From assembly GCA_040383485.1 (NCBI GenBank), contig JBEIDK010000036.1:1-23380 (forward strand): 23,380 nucleotides of DNA, given 5' to 3'. The stretch is from JBEIDK01 sp040383485 (GTDB lineage Bacteria > Bacteroidota > Bacteroidia > UBA4408). Numbering within the stretch: position 1 is the stretch's first letter; every line of letters begins with the position of its first letter. The notes under the pieces are model-generated. The model saw only the letters and a list, made by a program, of their open reading frames with translations, ran no database searches and had not been told where the DNA came from. The position numbers and the translations under genes were made by a program. Shown here piece by piece: positions 8,624-15,190 of this stretch.

Positions 8624-9574
8624 ATGAATAAAAATAATCTGTTGTTAATTCTTGCTTTAGTTGTCATCACAACTTCTTGCCAAAGAATTGATAGTAACTT
8701 ATATAATCCTTCAAAAATTAAAGCATATTATCAAGATGCTTATACTGGAGACGTTGATTTTAAAATTGACGCTGATAGCACTAAAATAGCTTCAAGAACT
8801 ACTGCTAATTATAAGTTCTTTTTATACTCACAAGACTCAGTTTATGAGAAAGAGCCTACATATATCAATGCGGTATATTTAGGTAATTTAAGAAACATTA
8901 ATAATGATACCGTTATACTTTATTGTCATGGTAACAAAGACCACATGGATTTTTATTGGCCAAGAGCTAAGCTGCTAGCAAATATTAATGGACTGGACAC
9001 TTTTGGTTTTAATAAAAAGGGTGGGGTTCCAAGAAATTATGGAGTATTAATGCTTGATTATAGGGGCTTTGGATTGTCTCCCGGTAAACCTTCTGAAAGA
9101 GGAATGTATGCAGATGTAAATGCAGCCTTGTCGTGGCTTAAAGCTAATGGTTGCCAAAGTAAAAACCTAATTATGTATGGTTTTAGTTTGGGATGTGCAC
9201 CAGTTTGTAAATTAGCGTCTGACGGAGGAGCGATGAAACCAGGTAAAATTATTCTTGAAGCTCCATTCGCTTCTGCTGAAGCTATGGTGCAAGATGCTTC
9301 CGCTTTAAATATGCCAGCATCGTATTTTACTGACCTTGTGATAGATAATTCAGAAAAAATAAAAAATGTGAAACAACCACTAATGTGGATTCATGGTACT
9401 AAAGATGATTTCTTAGAAATGGAAACTCACGGACAATTAGTTTATGACAACCATAAAGGTGCTTATAAAGAAGCTCATAAAATTGAAGGTGCCGGACATA
9501 GTACCATTCAAACCACCTGGGGCTTTAAAGCATATAACAAAGCTGTAATAGACTTTATTAGACGTAAACAATAA
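8624..9574 (+). CDS. Lipoprotein alpha/beta hydrolase (BEM46/ABHD13-like)
   Basis: Probable membrane-anchored serine hydrolase facing the periplasm or outer surface; substrate unknown. The N-terminus is a lipoprotein signal peptide with a hydrophobic stretch and lipobox ending at Cys19 (VITTSC). The hydrolase domain shows YCHGNKDHMDFYWPRAKLL (oxyanion-region HG), LDYRGFGLSPG, and a full triad: nucleophile S188 in GFSLG, acid D261 or D262 in HGTKDDF, and H292 in GAGHS. This arrangement resembles the BEM46/ABHD13 group, whose substrates vary. The stop codon shares one base with the next gene's ATG (TAATG), which suggests coupled translation with the sugar transferase and perhaps a role in surface glycan or lipid processing. 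That role is inference. Confidence 0.8.
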   Translation: MNKNNLLLILALVVITTSCQRIDSNLYNPSKIKAYYQDAYTGDVDFKIDADSTKIASRTTANYKFFLYSQDSVYEKEPTYINAVYLGNLRNINNDTVILYCHGNKDHMDFYWPRAKLLANINGLDTFGFNKKGGVPRNYGVLMLDYRGFGLSPGKPSERGMYADVNAALSWLKANGCQSKNLIMYGFSLGCAPVCKLASDGGAMKPGKIILEAPFASAEAMVQDASALNMPASYFTDLVIDNSEKIKNVKQPLMWIHGTKDDFLEMETHGQLVYDNHKGAYKEAHKIEGAGHSTIQTTWGFKAYNKAVIDFIRRKQ

Positions 9575-10167
9575 TGTTTGCTAAGAGGTTATTCGATATT
9601 CTATTCTCAATAATAGGATTGCTTATTCTCGCACCTTTCTTTATTATCATTTCTTTAATAATCATGCTTGAGTCAAGAGGAGGAATCTTTTACTTGCAGA
9701 GTAGGGTAGGGCTAAAGAACATTGATTTTAAATTATACAAATTTAGAACTATGTATATTGATAGTGATAAGAAGGGTTTAATTACCATAGGAATGAGGGA
9801 TAGTAGAATAACACGAGTTGGATTTTATTTGCGCAAATATAAGATAGATGAGTTACCTCAATTATTAAATGTTCTTTTTGGAACAATGAGTTTTGTTGGT
9901 CCTAGGCCTGAGGTTAGAAAATATGTAGACAAGTATACCGATACACAAATGCAAGTGCTGCAAGTAAAGCCAGGCATTACAGATTACGCATCTATTGAGT
10001 ATTCTAATGAAAATGAGTTATTAGGAAATTCAAATGAACCCGAACTACTTTACATCAATACTATTATGCCTCATAAATTAGATTTGAATTTGAAGTATAT
10101 CAAGAATCAAGGCCTTATTACGGATTTCAAATTAATACTTAGGACAATTAAAAAAATTATAGCCTAA
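9574..10167 (+). CDS. PglC-like monotopic phosphoglycosyl transferase (undecaprenyl-phosphate sugar-1-P transferase)
   Basis: Transfers a sugar-1-phosphate from a UDP-sugar to undecaprenyl phosphate, starting a surface glycan or glycoprotein glycan. At 197 residues it is the minimal PglC-type core, without the multi-helix N-terminal extension of WcaJ/WbaP. A single hydrophobic helix (about 7-31) would be the re-entrant membrane helix. Conserved blocks follow: KFRTM, the catalytic Asp-Glu dyad at 92-93 (KIDELPQLLNV), SFVGPRPE and KPGITDYASIEY. It overlaps the upstream lipoprotein gene by one base. No glycosyltransferases surround it, so it may initiate a glycan built by genes elsewhere; the sugar cannot be told from sequence. 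Confidence 0.9.
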   Translation: MFAKRLFDILFSIIGLLILAPFFIIISLIIMLESRGGIFYLQSRVGLKNIDFKLYKFRTMYIDSDKKGLITIGMRDSRITRVGFYLRKYKIDELPQLLNVLFGTMSFVGPRPEVRKYVDKYTDTQMQVLQVKPGITDYASIEYSNENELLGNSNEPELLYINTIMPHKLDLNLKYIKNQGLITDFKLILRTIKKIIA

Positions 10168-10179
10168 ATTTATTTTAAA

Positions 10180-10869
10180 ATGCAAGTCATTTACGAGGAC
10201 AATCATATTATTGCTATAAATAAAGCACCATCAGAAATTGTACAAGCAGATAAGACGGGTGACGAGCCTCTTTCTGAAATAGTAAAAAAGTACATTAAAG
10301 AAAAATACGATAAGCCTGGAGAGGTTTTTTTAGGTACTGTTCACCGCATTGATAGGCCAGTGAGTGGTGTTTTATTATTTGCACGAACATCTAAGTCTAT
10401 GGAACGGATTAATGAAATGTTCAAGAAAAGACAAATTCAGAAAACATATTGGGCTGTAGTAAAAAATAGGCCGCCAAAAGAGTATGATACCTTAACCCAT
10501 TACCTCATAAAAAATGAAAAGCAAAATAAATCTTATGCTTCTCATATACCAAAGGATGGCCATTTAGAATGTACGTTGAAGTATGAGTTAATTGCTGAAA
10601 GTGATGGGTATTTTCTTTTAAAGGTAATGCCTTTTACGGGTAGGCATCATCAAATTCGAGTACAACTAAGTACAATTGGTTGTATCATAAAAGGAGACTT
10701 AAAATATGGCTTTGCGCGAAGTAATAAAGATGCTTCTATTCATTTACATGCCCGTGAAATTGAATTCATGCACCCAACAAAAAATGAACCCTTAAAAATT
10801 ACGGCTAAGGTACCAAATGAACCATTATGGAAGTATTTTGAAGATATCATTGAAAGTAAAAAGCCTTAA
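10180..10869 (+). CDS. RluA-family 23S rRNA/tRNA pseudouridine synthase
   Basis: Isomerises specific uridines in structured RNA to pseudouridine. The 229 residues hold only the catalytic domain, with no N-terminal S4 domain. The RluA motif HRIDRPVSG carries the nucleophilic Asp58. KKRQIQKTYWAVV and TGRHHQIRVQLSTIG are further RluA-family blocks. The target site cannot be assigned. It follows the sugar transferase by 12 bases and is the last + strand gene before the convergent ribosomal-protein operon. Its last codons and stop lie inside the left arm of a perfect terminator palindrome. Confidence 0.9.
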   Translation: MQVIYEDNHIIAINKAPSEIVQADKTGDEPLSEIVKKYIKEKYDKPGEVFLGTVHRIDRPVSGVLLFARTSKSMERINEMFKKRQIQKTYWAVVKNRPPKEYDTLTHYLIKNEKQNKSYASHIPKDGHLECTLKYELIAESDGYFLLKVMPFTGRHHQIRVQLSTIGCIIKGDLKYGFARSNKDASIHLHAREIEFMHPTKNEPLKITAKVPNEPLWKYFEDIIESKKP

Positions 10870-10894
10870 TCAAATTTGATTAAGGCTTTTTACT
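10855..10894. terminator. Perfect 40-nt palindrome, bidirectional intrinsic terminator
   Basis: The left arm AGTAAAAAGCCTTAATCAAA (10855-10874) is exactly complementary to the right arm (10875-10894), with no spacer. As RNA, the GC-containing stem GCCTTAATC/GATTAAGGC is followed by a U-run in both directions. It therefore can end rluA-type transcripts from the left and the rpmB-rpmG-DUF4295 transcripts from the right. The left arm includes the TAA stop of the pseudouridine synthase gene. Confidence 0.9.
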
Positions 10895-10912
10895 TTATAA
10901 TTAAAAGATTTA

Positions 10913-11065
10913 CTATTTACTTAAAAAATCTTTTACATGGTCATTATGAACAATTTCTTCCTTAAATGCGTAAGCACCAGTTTTAGGTGATTTTACCATT
11001 TTAATTACTTTAGTAAAGTTATTTCCTTTACCCGATTTTAGTGTTGCAACAACTTTCTTTGCCAT
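10913..11065 (-). CDS. DUF4295 small basic protein, Bacteroidota ribosome-associated (possibly bL38)
   Basis: A 50-residue basic protein beginning MAKKVVATLKSGKGNN and ending VHNDHVKDFLSK, with KMVKSPKTGAYAFKEE in the middle. I recognise it as DUF4295, a Bacteroidota-specific family regularly found after rpmB and rpmG. I recall that a Flavobacterium ribosome structure described a phylum-specific large-subunit protein named bL38. Equating it with DUF4295 is from memory and less certain. The gene starts 39 bases after rpmG on the same strand and stops just beyond the bidirectional terminator. Its lysine-rich composition and MAKK start fit a ribosomal protein. Confidence 0.85.
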   Translation of the reverse strand: MAKKVVATLKSGKGNNFTKVIKMVKSPKTGAYAFKEEIVHNDHVKDFLSK

Positions 11066-11104
11066 TTCTTCTTAATTTTAGTGTATTAATTAATTTAAAG
11101 AAAA

Positions 11105-11287
11105 CTATTTAATTTCTTTGTGAACTGTCATTTTTCTCATGATTGGATTGAATTTTTTAATTTCAATTCTATCAGGGGTATTACGCTTGTTTTTTGTTGT
11201 AATATAGCGTGAAGTTCCAGGCATACCAGATGTCTTATGCTCTGTACACTCTAAAATAACTTGAATTCTATTTCCTTTTTTAGCCAT
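11105..11287 (-). CDS. rpmG: 50S ribosomal protein bL33
   Basis: Small large-subunit protein located near the E site. The 60 residues start MAKKGNRIQVILECTEHK and contain GTSRYITTKNKRNTPDRIEI and the KFNPIMRK segment. It has one Cys (C14) and lacks the paired CxxC motifs, so it is a zinc-independent (C-minus) L33. It follows rpmB by 18 bases and precedes the DUF4295 gene. Confidence 0.97.
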   Translation of the reverse strand: MAKKGNRIQVILECTEHKTSGMPGTSRYITTKNKRNTPDRIEIKKFNPIMRKMTVHKEIK

Positions 11288-11305
11288 TGTTTCCTATTTT
11301 AAGTA

Positions 11306-11542
11306 TTATGCTATATGTCCTTTTATAACAGCATCACGCAAAACTGCTGAGATACCTTTTTTGTTGATTGTTCTAATTACAGAAGTACAAACCTTTAATG
11401 TTATCCACATATCTTCTTCTGGAATATAAAACTTCTTTAGTTGCAAATTTGGATTAAATTTTCTTTTAGTTTTCTTATTAGAAAAAGAAACTTTGTTTCC
11501 TACTATTGCCTTCTTACCTGTTAAATCGCAAATTCTTGACAT
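11306..11542 (-). CDS. rpmB: 50S ribosomal protein bL28
   Basis: Large-subunit ribosomal protein. The 78 residues begin MSRICDLTGKKAIVGNKVSFSN and continue TKRKFNPNLQLKKFYIPEED, the standard L28 pattern; Cys5 is the only cysteine near the start, apart from C52 (LKVCTSV). It is the first gene of the rpmB-rpmG-DUF4295 operon, with a candidate promoter 40 bases upstream. Confidence 0.97.
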   Translation of the reverse strand: MSRICDLTGKKAIVGNKVSFSNKKTKRKFNPNLQLKKFYIPEEDMWITLKVCTSVIRTINKKGISAVLRDAVIKGHIA

Positions 11543-11581
11543 TACGTTGATTATTAAATTCTAATTTTAATTTTCGGGTTG

Positions 11582-11612
11582 CAAATAACACGATAATTTT
11601 TTTATTAAACAA
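11582..11612 (-). promoter_or_regulatory. Candidate promoter of the rpmB operon
   Basis: Read on the - strand, TTG (11612-11610) is followed after exactly 20 bases by GTTATTTG (11589-11582) and then CAACCCG. The Bacteroidota consensus is TTG, about 19-21 bases, TAnnTTTG. The TTTG core and spacing fit, while the first two -7 bases do not. It sits 40 bases upstream of the rpmB start. Confidence 0.42.
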
Positions 11613-11866
11613 ACCATATTTCAATTATTTTCATTTTTAATACACCACATTTACCTAATCTACTATTAATTTAAATTTACTAAGCATATAAAACTAAGTT
11701 CATCTATAAAAGCGCTTAGTTAAATCATTGAGGCTAAATTATTGTTTTACAATTGTTTATGTGCTTATTTTTTTGTTTTTAAATGATTATTAGGTAGTAA
11801 ATAAATTTAATCCTTTATCTAATATAGAAGCTATTAAACTATTAAAAGCGTTAATATCTTTTTTAA
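11613..11866. other. Non-coding gap between the methyltransferase gene and the rpmB promoter
   Basis: This AT-rich stretch has no convincing ORF, RNA gene or strong terminator on either strand. The only structure I see is a 7-bp inverted repeat AACTAAG/CTTAGTT (11692-11698 and 11715-11721) with a 16-base loop, too weak to interpret. Confidence 0.6.
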
Positions 11867-12613
11867 TTAGGCTTTCTTTAAAATGTAGATTTTAAACTGA
11901 TTCGGCTGTTTCAAAAGAACATCGGCATAAGATTGGATGATTTTTCGTGCTTTCCTTTTAAATAATTTTTGTACGAAATCAAATCTTTTAATAGGCTTAA
12001 AAATTTTCAATATAAAATTGCTGTTATATTTTAACCAAGATTTTGAAGGTATTAAAATAGGATTGTAGAAATATTTCTTATCAATAACTTCAAAATTGTT
12101 TTTTGATAATAAGGCTAAGAAATCTTTAGTATTTACTTTATCACCATCAAATTTTAAATTATCTTCTACAAAAAACTCCATTAATATAGCAATCCCATTT
12201 TCGGAAATTTTGTCTTTAAAAAGATTTAACGTGTTTTCTAACTCGGAATAGGCTATACTCTGCAGAACGGTAACTGTCAGAATCAAATCAAATTTTTGTT
12301 CTTCTCTTATTTTATCTAAAGTCGATGTTATGTTACTGGCAGAATCTTTGAATTTCAACTGCGCTTTTTTAACAAGTATATCTGAAATATCGTAAGCAAA
12401 AACATTTTTAAAATGACTATTTAAAAGCTCAATAAAATCGCCACTGCCGCAGCCAAAGTCAAGTGCAGAGTCTTTATTGATACAATATTCGCTTATGATT
12501 TGCGAAATAGCAAAGATTCTTGCCTCTTGGTCAAAACAGTAATAAAATGGCTCAGCGTGTCCGGTATGTCCGTTCTTAAGCATTCTATTATTCCAATATT
12601 CTGCATCGAACAT
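11867..12613 (-). CDS. Class I SAM-dependent methyltransferase, substrate unknown
   Basis: The 248 residues form a Rossmann-type methyltransferase. Motif I is LDFGCGSGDF (51-60), the acidic end of strand 2 is in FAYDIS, and motif IV-like FDLILTVTVLQSI follows. The N-terminus MFDAEYWNNRMLKNGHTGH is the kind seen in small-molecule or glycan methyltransferases. The C-terminal part is basic (KIFKPIKRFD, KLFKRKARKI) and may dock on a membrane or nucleic acid. It lies 42 bases after deoC on the same strand and ends the dpp4-nnr-deoC-methyltransferase run. The substrate cannot be read from sequence. Confidence 0.8.
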   Translation of the reverse strand: MFDAEYWNNRMLKNGHTGHAEPFYYCFDQEARIFAISQIISEYCINKDSALDFGCGSGDFIELLNSHFKNVFAYDISDILVKKAQLKFKDSASNITSTLDKIREEQKFDLILTVTVLQSIAYSELENTLNLFKDKISENGIAILMEFFVEDNLKFDGDKVNTKDFLALLSKNNFEVIDKKYFYNPILIPSKSWLKYNSNFILKIFKPIKRFDFVQKLFKRKARKIIQSYADVLLKQPNQFKIYILKKA

Positions 12614-12655
12614 AACTTAGTTAATCTTTTGTACTTATTCTGAAATTAAAATTTA

Positions 12656-13561
12656 TTAGTCTTTAGAGAAATAATCCATGCTTTGGTAAACGCCTGTTGC
12701 CTCCTTCATTAATTGCATTAATACATCGTTAGCTAAACTGCTGGCACCAAACCTAAACCATTCATTGTTTAACCAAGCATTACCTAATGTTTCCTTAACC
12801 ATTACTAAATAATGAAGCGCAGATTTTGCAGTGCTAATGCCTCCTGCAGGTTTCATACCTACCATAGTGCCAGTGGCATAGTAATAATCTCTAATTGCTT
12901 CAAGCATAACCAGTGTTACTGGCATGGTAGCCGCCGGAGAAATTTTACCTGTTGATGTTTTTATAAAATCTGCACCAGCGTAAATGGCTATATCACTTGC
13001 TTTACGCACATTATCAAGCGTTGATATTTCGCCAGTTTCAAAAATAACTTTTAGTCGTGCTTTACCGCAAGCTTCTTTAATGGTAGCTATTTCATCGAAA
13101 ATAAAATCGTAATTTCCTTTTAAAAATTCTCCACGACTAATTACCATATCTACTTCATCAGCACCGTTTTCAACTGCAAATTTAGTGTCGGCAATTTTTA
13201 TAGCTAGCGTAGTTTGTCCGCTCGGAAAACCAGTTGCAACACTTGCCACCTTCACATTTGAACCTTTTAATGCTTTTTTGGCGGTAGCAACCATTGTAGG
13301 GTAAACACATACTGCAGCAACAGTTGGCAACCCCGGCAATACATCATGCAAGTGTTGTGCTTTGTAACACATTTGCTTTACTTTTCCTTCGGTGTCTTTT
13401 CCTTCGAGGGTTGTAAGGTCAATCATATTTAAAACCTTGTGCAAACCTTGCACCTTGGTTTCTTTTTTAATACTGCGAGTTTGAAAACGTGCACAACGTT
13501 CTTCAACCATGGTTTGGTCAATGGTAGGCGTTTTACTAAAATCAGGGATGGTGATATTCAT
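12656..13561 (-). CDS. deoC: Deoxyribose-phosphate aldolase
   Basis: Cleaves 2-deoxyribose-5-phosphate into glyceraldehyde-3-phosphate and acetaldehyde in deoxynucleoside catabolism. It is a class I aldolase barrel of 301 residues, longer than the ~220-260 of many relatives because of an N-terminal extension of about 40 residues. Active-site residues are in place: Schiff-base Lys201 (GADFIKTSTGK), Lys237 (GMKPAGGI) and Asp138 (GADEVDMV), matching K167, K201 and D102 of the E. coli enzyme. It is separated from nnr by 111 bases with no clear terminator. No other deo genes are present. Confidence 0.95.
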   Translation of the reverse strand: MNITIPDFSKTPTIDQTMVEERCARFQTRSIKKETKVQGLHKVLNMIDLTTLEGKDTEGKVKQMCYKAQHLHDVLPGLPTVAAVCVYPTMVATAKKALKGSNVKVASVATGFPSGQTTLAIKIADTKFAVENGADEVDMVISRGEFLKGNYDFIFDEIATIKEACGKARLKVIFETGEISTLDNVRKASDIAIYAGADFIKTSTGKISPAATMPVTLVMLEAIRDYYYATGTMVGMKPAGGISTAKSALHYLVMVKETLGNAWLNNEWFRFGASSLANDVLMQLMKEATGVYQSMDYFSKD

Positions 13562-13672
13562 GTTTTATAATTCTTTGCAATGCAATAATAATAATTTGAT
13601 TTTAGTTCTTAATCAATAATATTTTATTCTGCAGCATTTTTAAGATGATAAAGAATTTAAATAAATTATCGT

Positions 13673-15169
13673 TTAGGATAATGTAAGAAACGTTTCGCCT
13701 AAATTAGCTATGATGTCACTCGCAATGACACTCTCTTTTCCTTTGATTTTAATGCAAATGTCTGCACTTTTACCATGAATATAAACGCCAAGTATAGCAG
13801 CATTTATTGGGGTGTAATTTTGTGCTAATAATGAAACAATAATACCAGTTAATGTGTCGCCACTTCCACCTTTAGAAAGAGATGAATTGCCTGTAGAATT
13901 AAAATGTACATCGCCATTGCTATTAACTATTGCAGTGAAGGCTCCTTTTAATACGACAATAACTTGATATTTTATTGCAAAATCGATAGCTAACTGTAAT
14001 CTTTCAGCTTCTGTTTTTACTGGTTTTGTTAATCTTTCAAACTCTCTGGAGTGAGGGGTAAGAATTGTATTGGGCAATAAATGTTTTAATAGTCCAGGAT
14101 TTTTTGCAAGCATGTTTATTGCATCTGCATCAATCACTAATTGAATTTTATTAATTCTCATGAATGCATCAAATGCTTTTTCTGTGCTTTCAGTTAACCC
14201 GATACCCGGTCCTATGCCAATTGCATTAATATTTTGAACGTTTGGTATTTCTGTTATACATTTGAAATTAGTATCAGTCATGCACATTGCTTCTGGAGCC
14301 GATGACTGTAAAATATTATAACCGCAATCAGGGATATATGCCGTAGTAAGTCCGGCTCCACTTGCAATGCAAGCTTTAGTAGAAAGCAATGCTGCTCCAA
14401 TTTTACCATATGAACCAGCAATTATTAAAGCATGTCCGAAATCATATTTAGAGACAAATTTTTTCCTAAGGGTATAAATTTTAATAATCTCAGTTTTAGT
14501 AGTATAGTAACAATTGCTTTTTTCGTTTAGCTCAGCATCATTATGCCATCCAATATCAAGTACAATAAAATCACCTGTAAATTTATAGTTTTCTTGAAAA
14601 AGAAAATTAAGTTTTGGGCATTGAAAGGTAAGTGTTTTATTTACTTTTAAACAAGGAAAAGATTCGTCCATTAAAAGATTAGAGAATAAGCCTGTAGGTA
14701 TATCTACGGCATATTTATAGACCTTAGCTTTATTAAGTTCTTCAACAACATCTTTTATTAAGCCTATCAGAGGTTTATTTAAACCATTACCTAAAATACA
14801 GTCAATTAAAATATCAGTTTCTAAATTTATGTTTGGTAAATCTTTTTCAGAATTAATATGTTTTATAAAACCATTGAACTTGTTTAAGTTGGTTATAAAA
14901 TTACTACTTGATTGAGTAGCATGTTCAATAATAAAAACTTGAATCTGATACTTGTAGCCTTCTAGCATTCTTGCAATAGCTAGGCCGTCGGCACCATTAT
15001 TTCCTTTGCCACAAAAAATTAATAATCTTTTGTTTACGTTTATTTCCTTTATAATTTCAATTACACAAGCTTGAGCGGCATTCTCCATTAAGTCTATTGA
15101 AGCTATGGGTAAATGTTCAATAGTAAAATTATCACAATTTTTTATTTGTTCTGAGTTTAAAATTTTCAT
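13673..15169 (-). CDS. nnr: Bifunctional NAD(P)H-hydrate epimerase / ADP-dependent NAD(P)H-hydrate dehydratase
   Basis: Metabolite-repair enzyme that restores NAD(P)H damaged by hydration. The 498 residues fuse the YjeF-N epimerase (about 1-215; GKGNNGADG at 54-62, YAVDIPTGL) to the ribokinase-like dehydratase (about 230-498). The C-terminal part shows ILTPHSREFERL, the AGSYGKIGAA nucleotide-site region and GGSGDTLTG with the likely catalytic Asp438. Many relatives have GTGDxLxG at this site, so Ser for Thr is a mild variant. The gene lies 21 bases after dpp4 on the same strand, so the two are likely cotranscribed. Confidence 0.95.
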   Translation of the reverse strand: MKILNSEQIKNCDNFTIEHLPIASIDLMENAAQACVIEIIKEINVNKRLLIFCGKGNNGADGLAIARMLEGYKYQIQVFIIEHATQSSSNFITNLNKFNGFIKHINSEKDLPNINLETDILIDCILGNGLNKPLIGLIKDVVEELNKAKVYKYAVDIPTGLFSNLLMDESFPCLKVNKTLTFQCPKLNFLFQENYKFTGDFIVLDIGWHNDAELNEKSNCYYTTKTEIIKIYTLRKKFVSKYDFGHALIIAGSYGKIGAALLSTKACIASGAGLTTAYIPDCGYNILQSSAPEAMCMTDTNFKCITEIPNVQNINAIGIGPGIGLTESTEKAFDAFMRINKIQLVIDADAINMLAKNPGLLKHLLPNTILTPHSREFERLTKPVKTEAERLQLAIDFAIKYQVIVVLKGAFTAIVNSNGDVHFNSTGNSSLSKGGSGDTLTGIIVSLLAQNYTPINAAILGVYIHGKSADICIKIKGKESVIASDIIANLGETFLTLS

Positions 15170-15190
15170 TCAAATAATAATTTTAATCAA

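Noticed and set aside
11692..11721. Terminator for the methyltransferase transcript or operator in the 11.6-11.9 kb gap
   Set aside because: Only a 7-bp AT-rich stem with a 16-base loop and no adjacent U-run; too weak to call.
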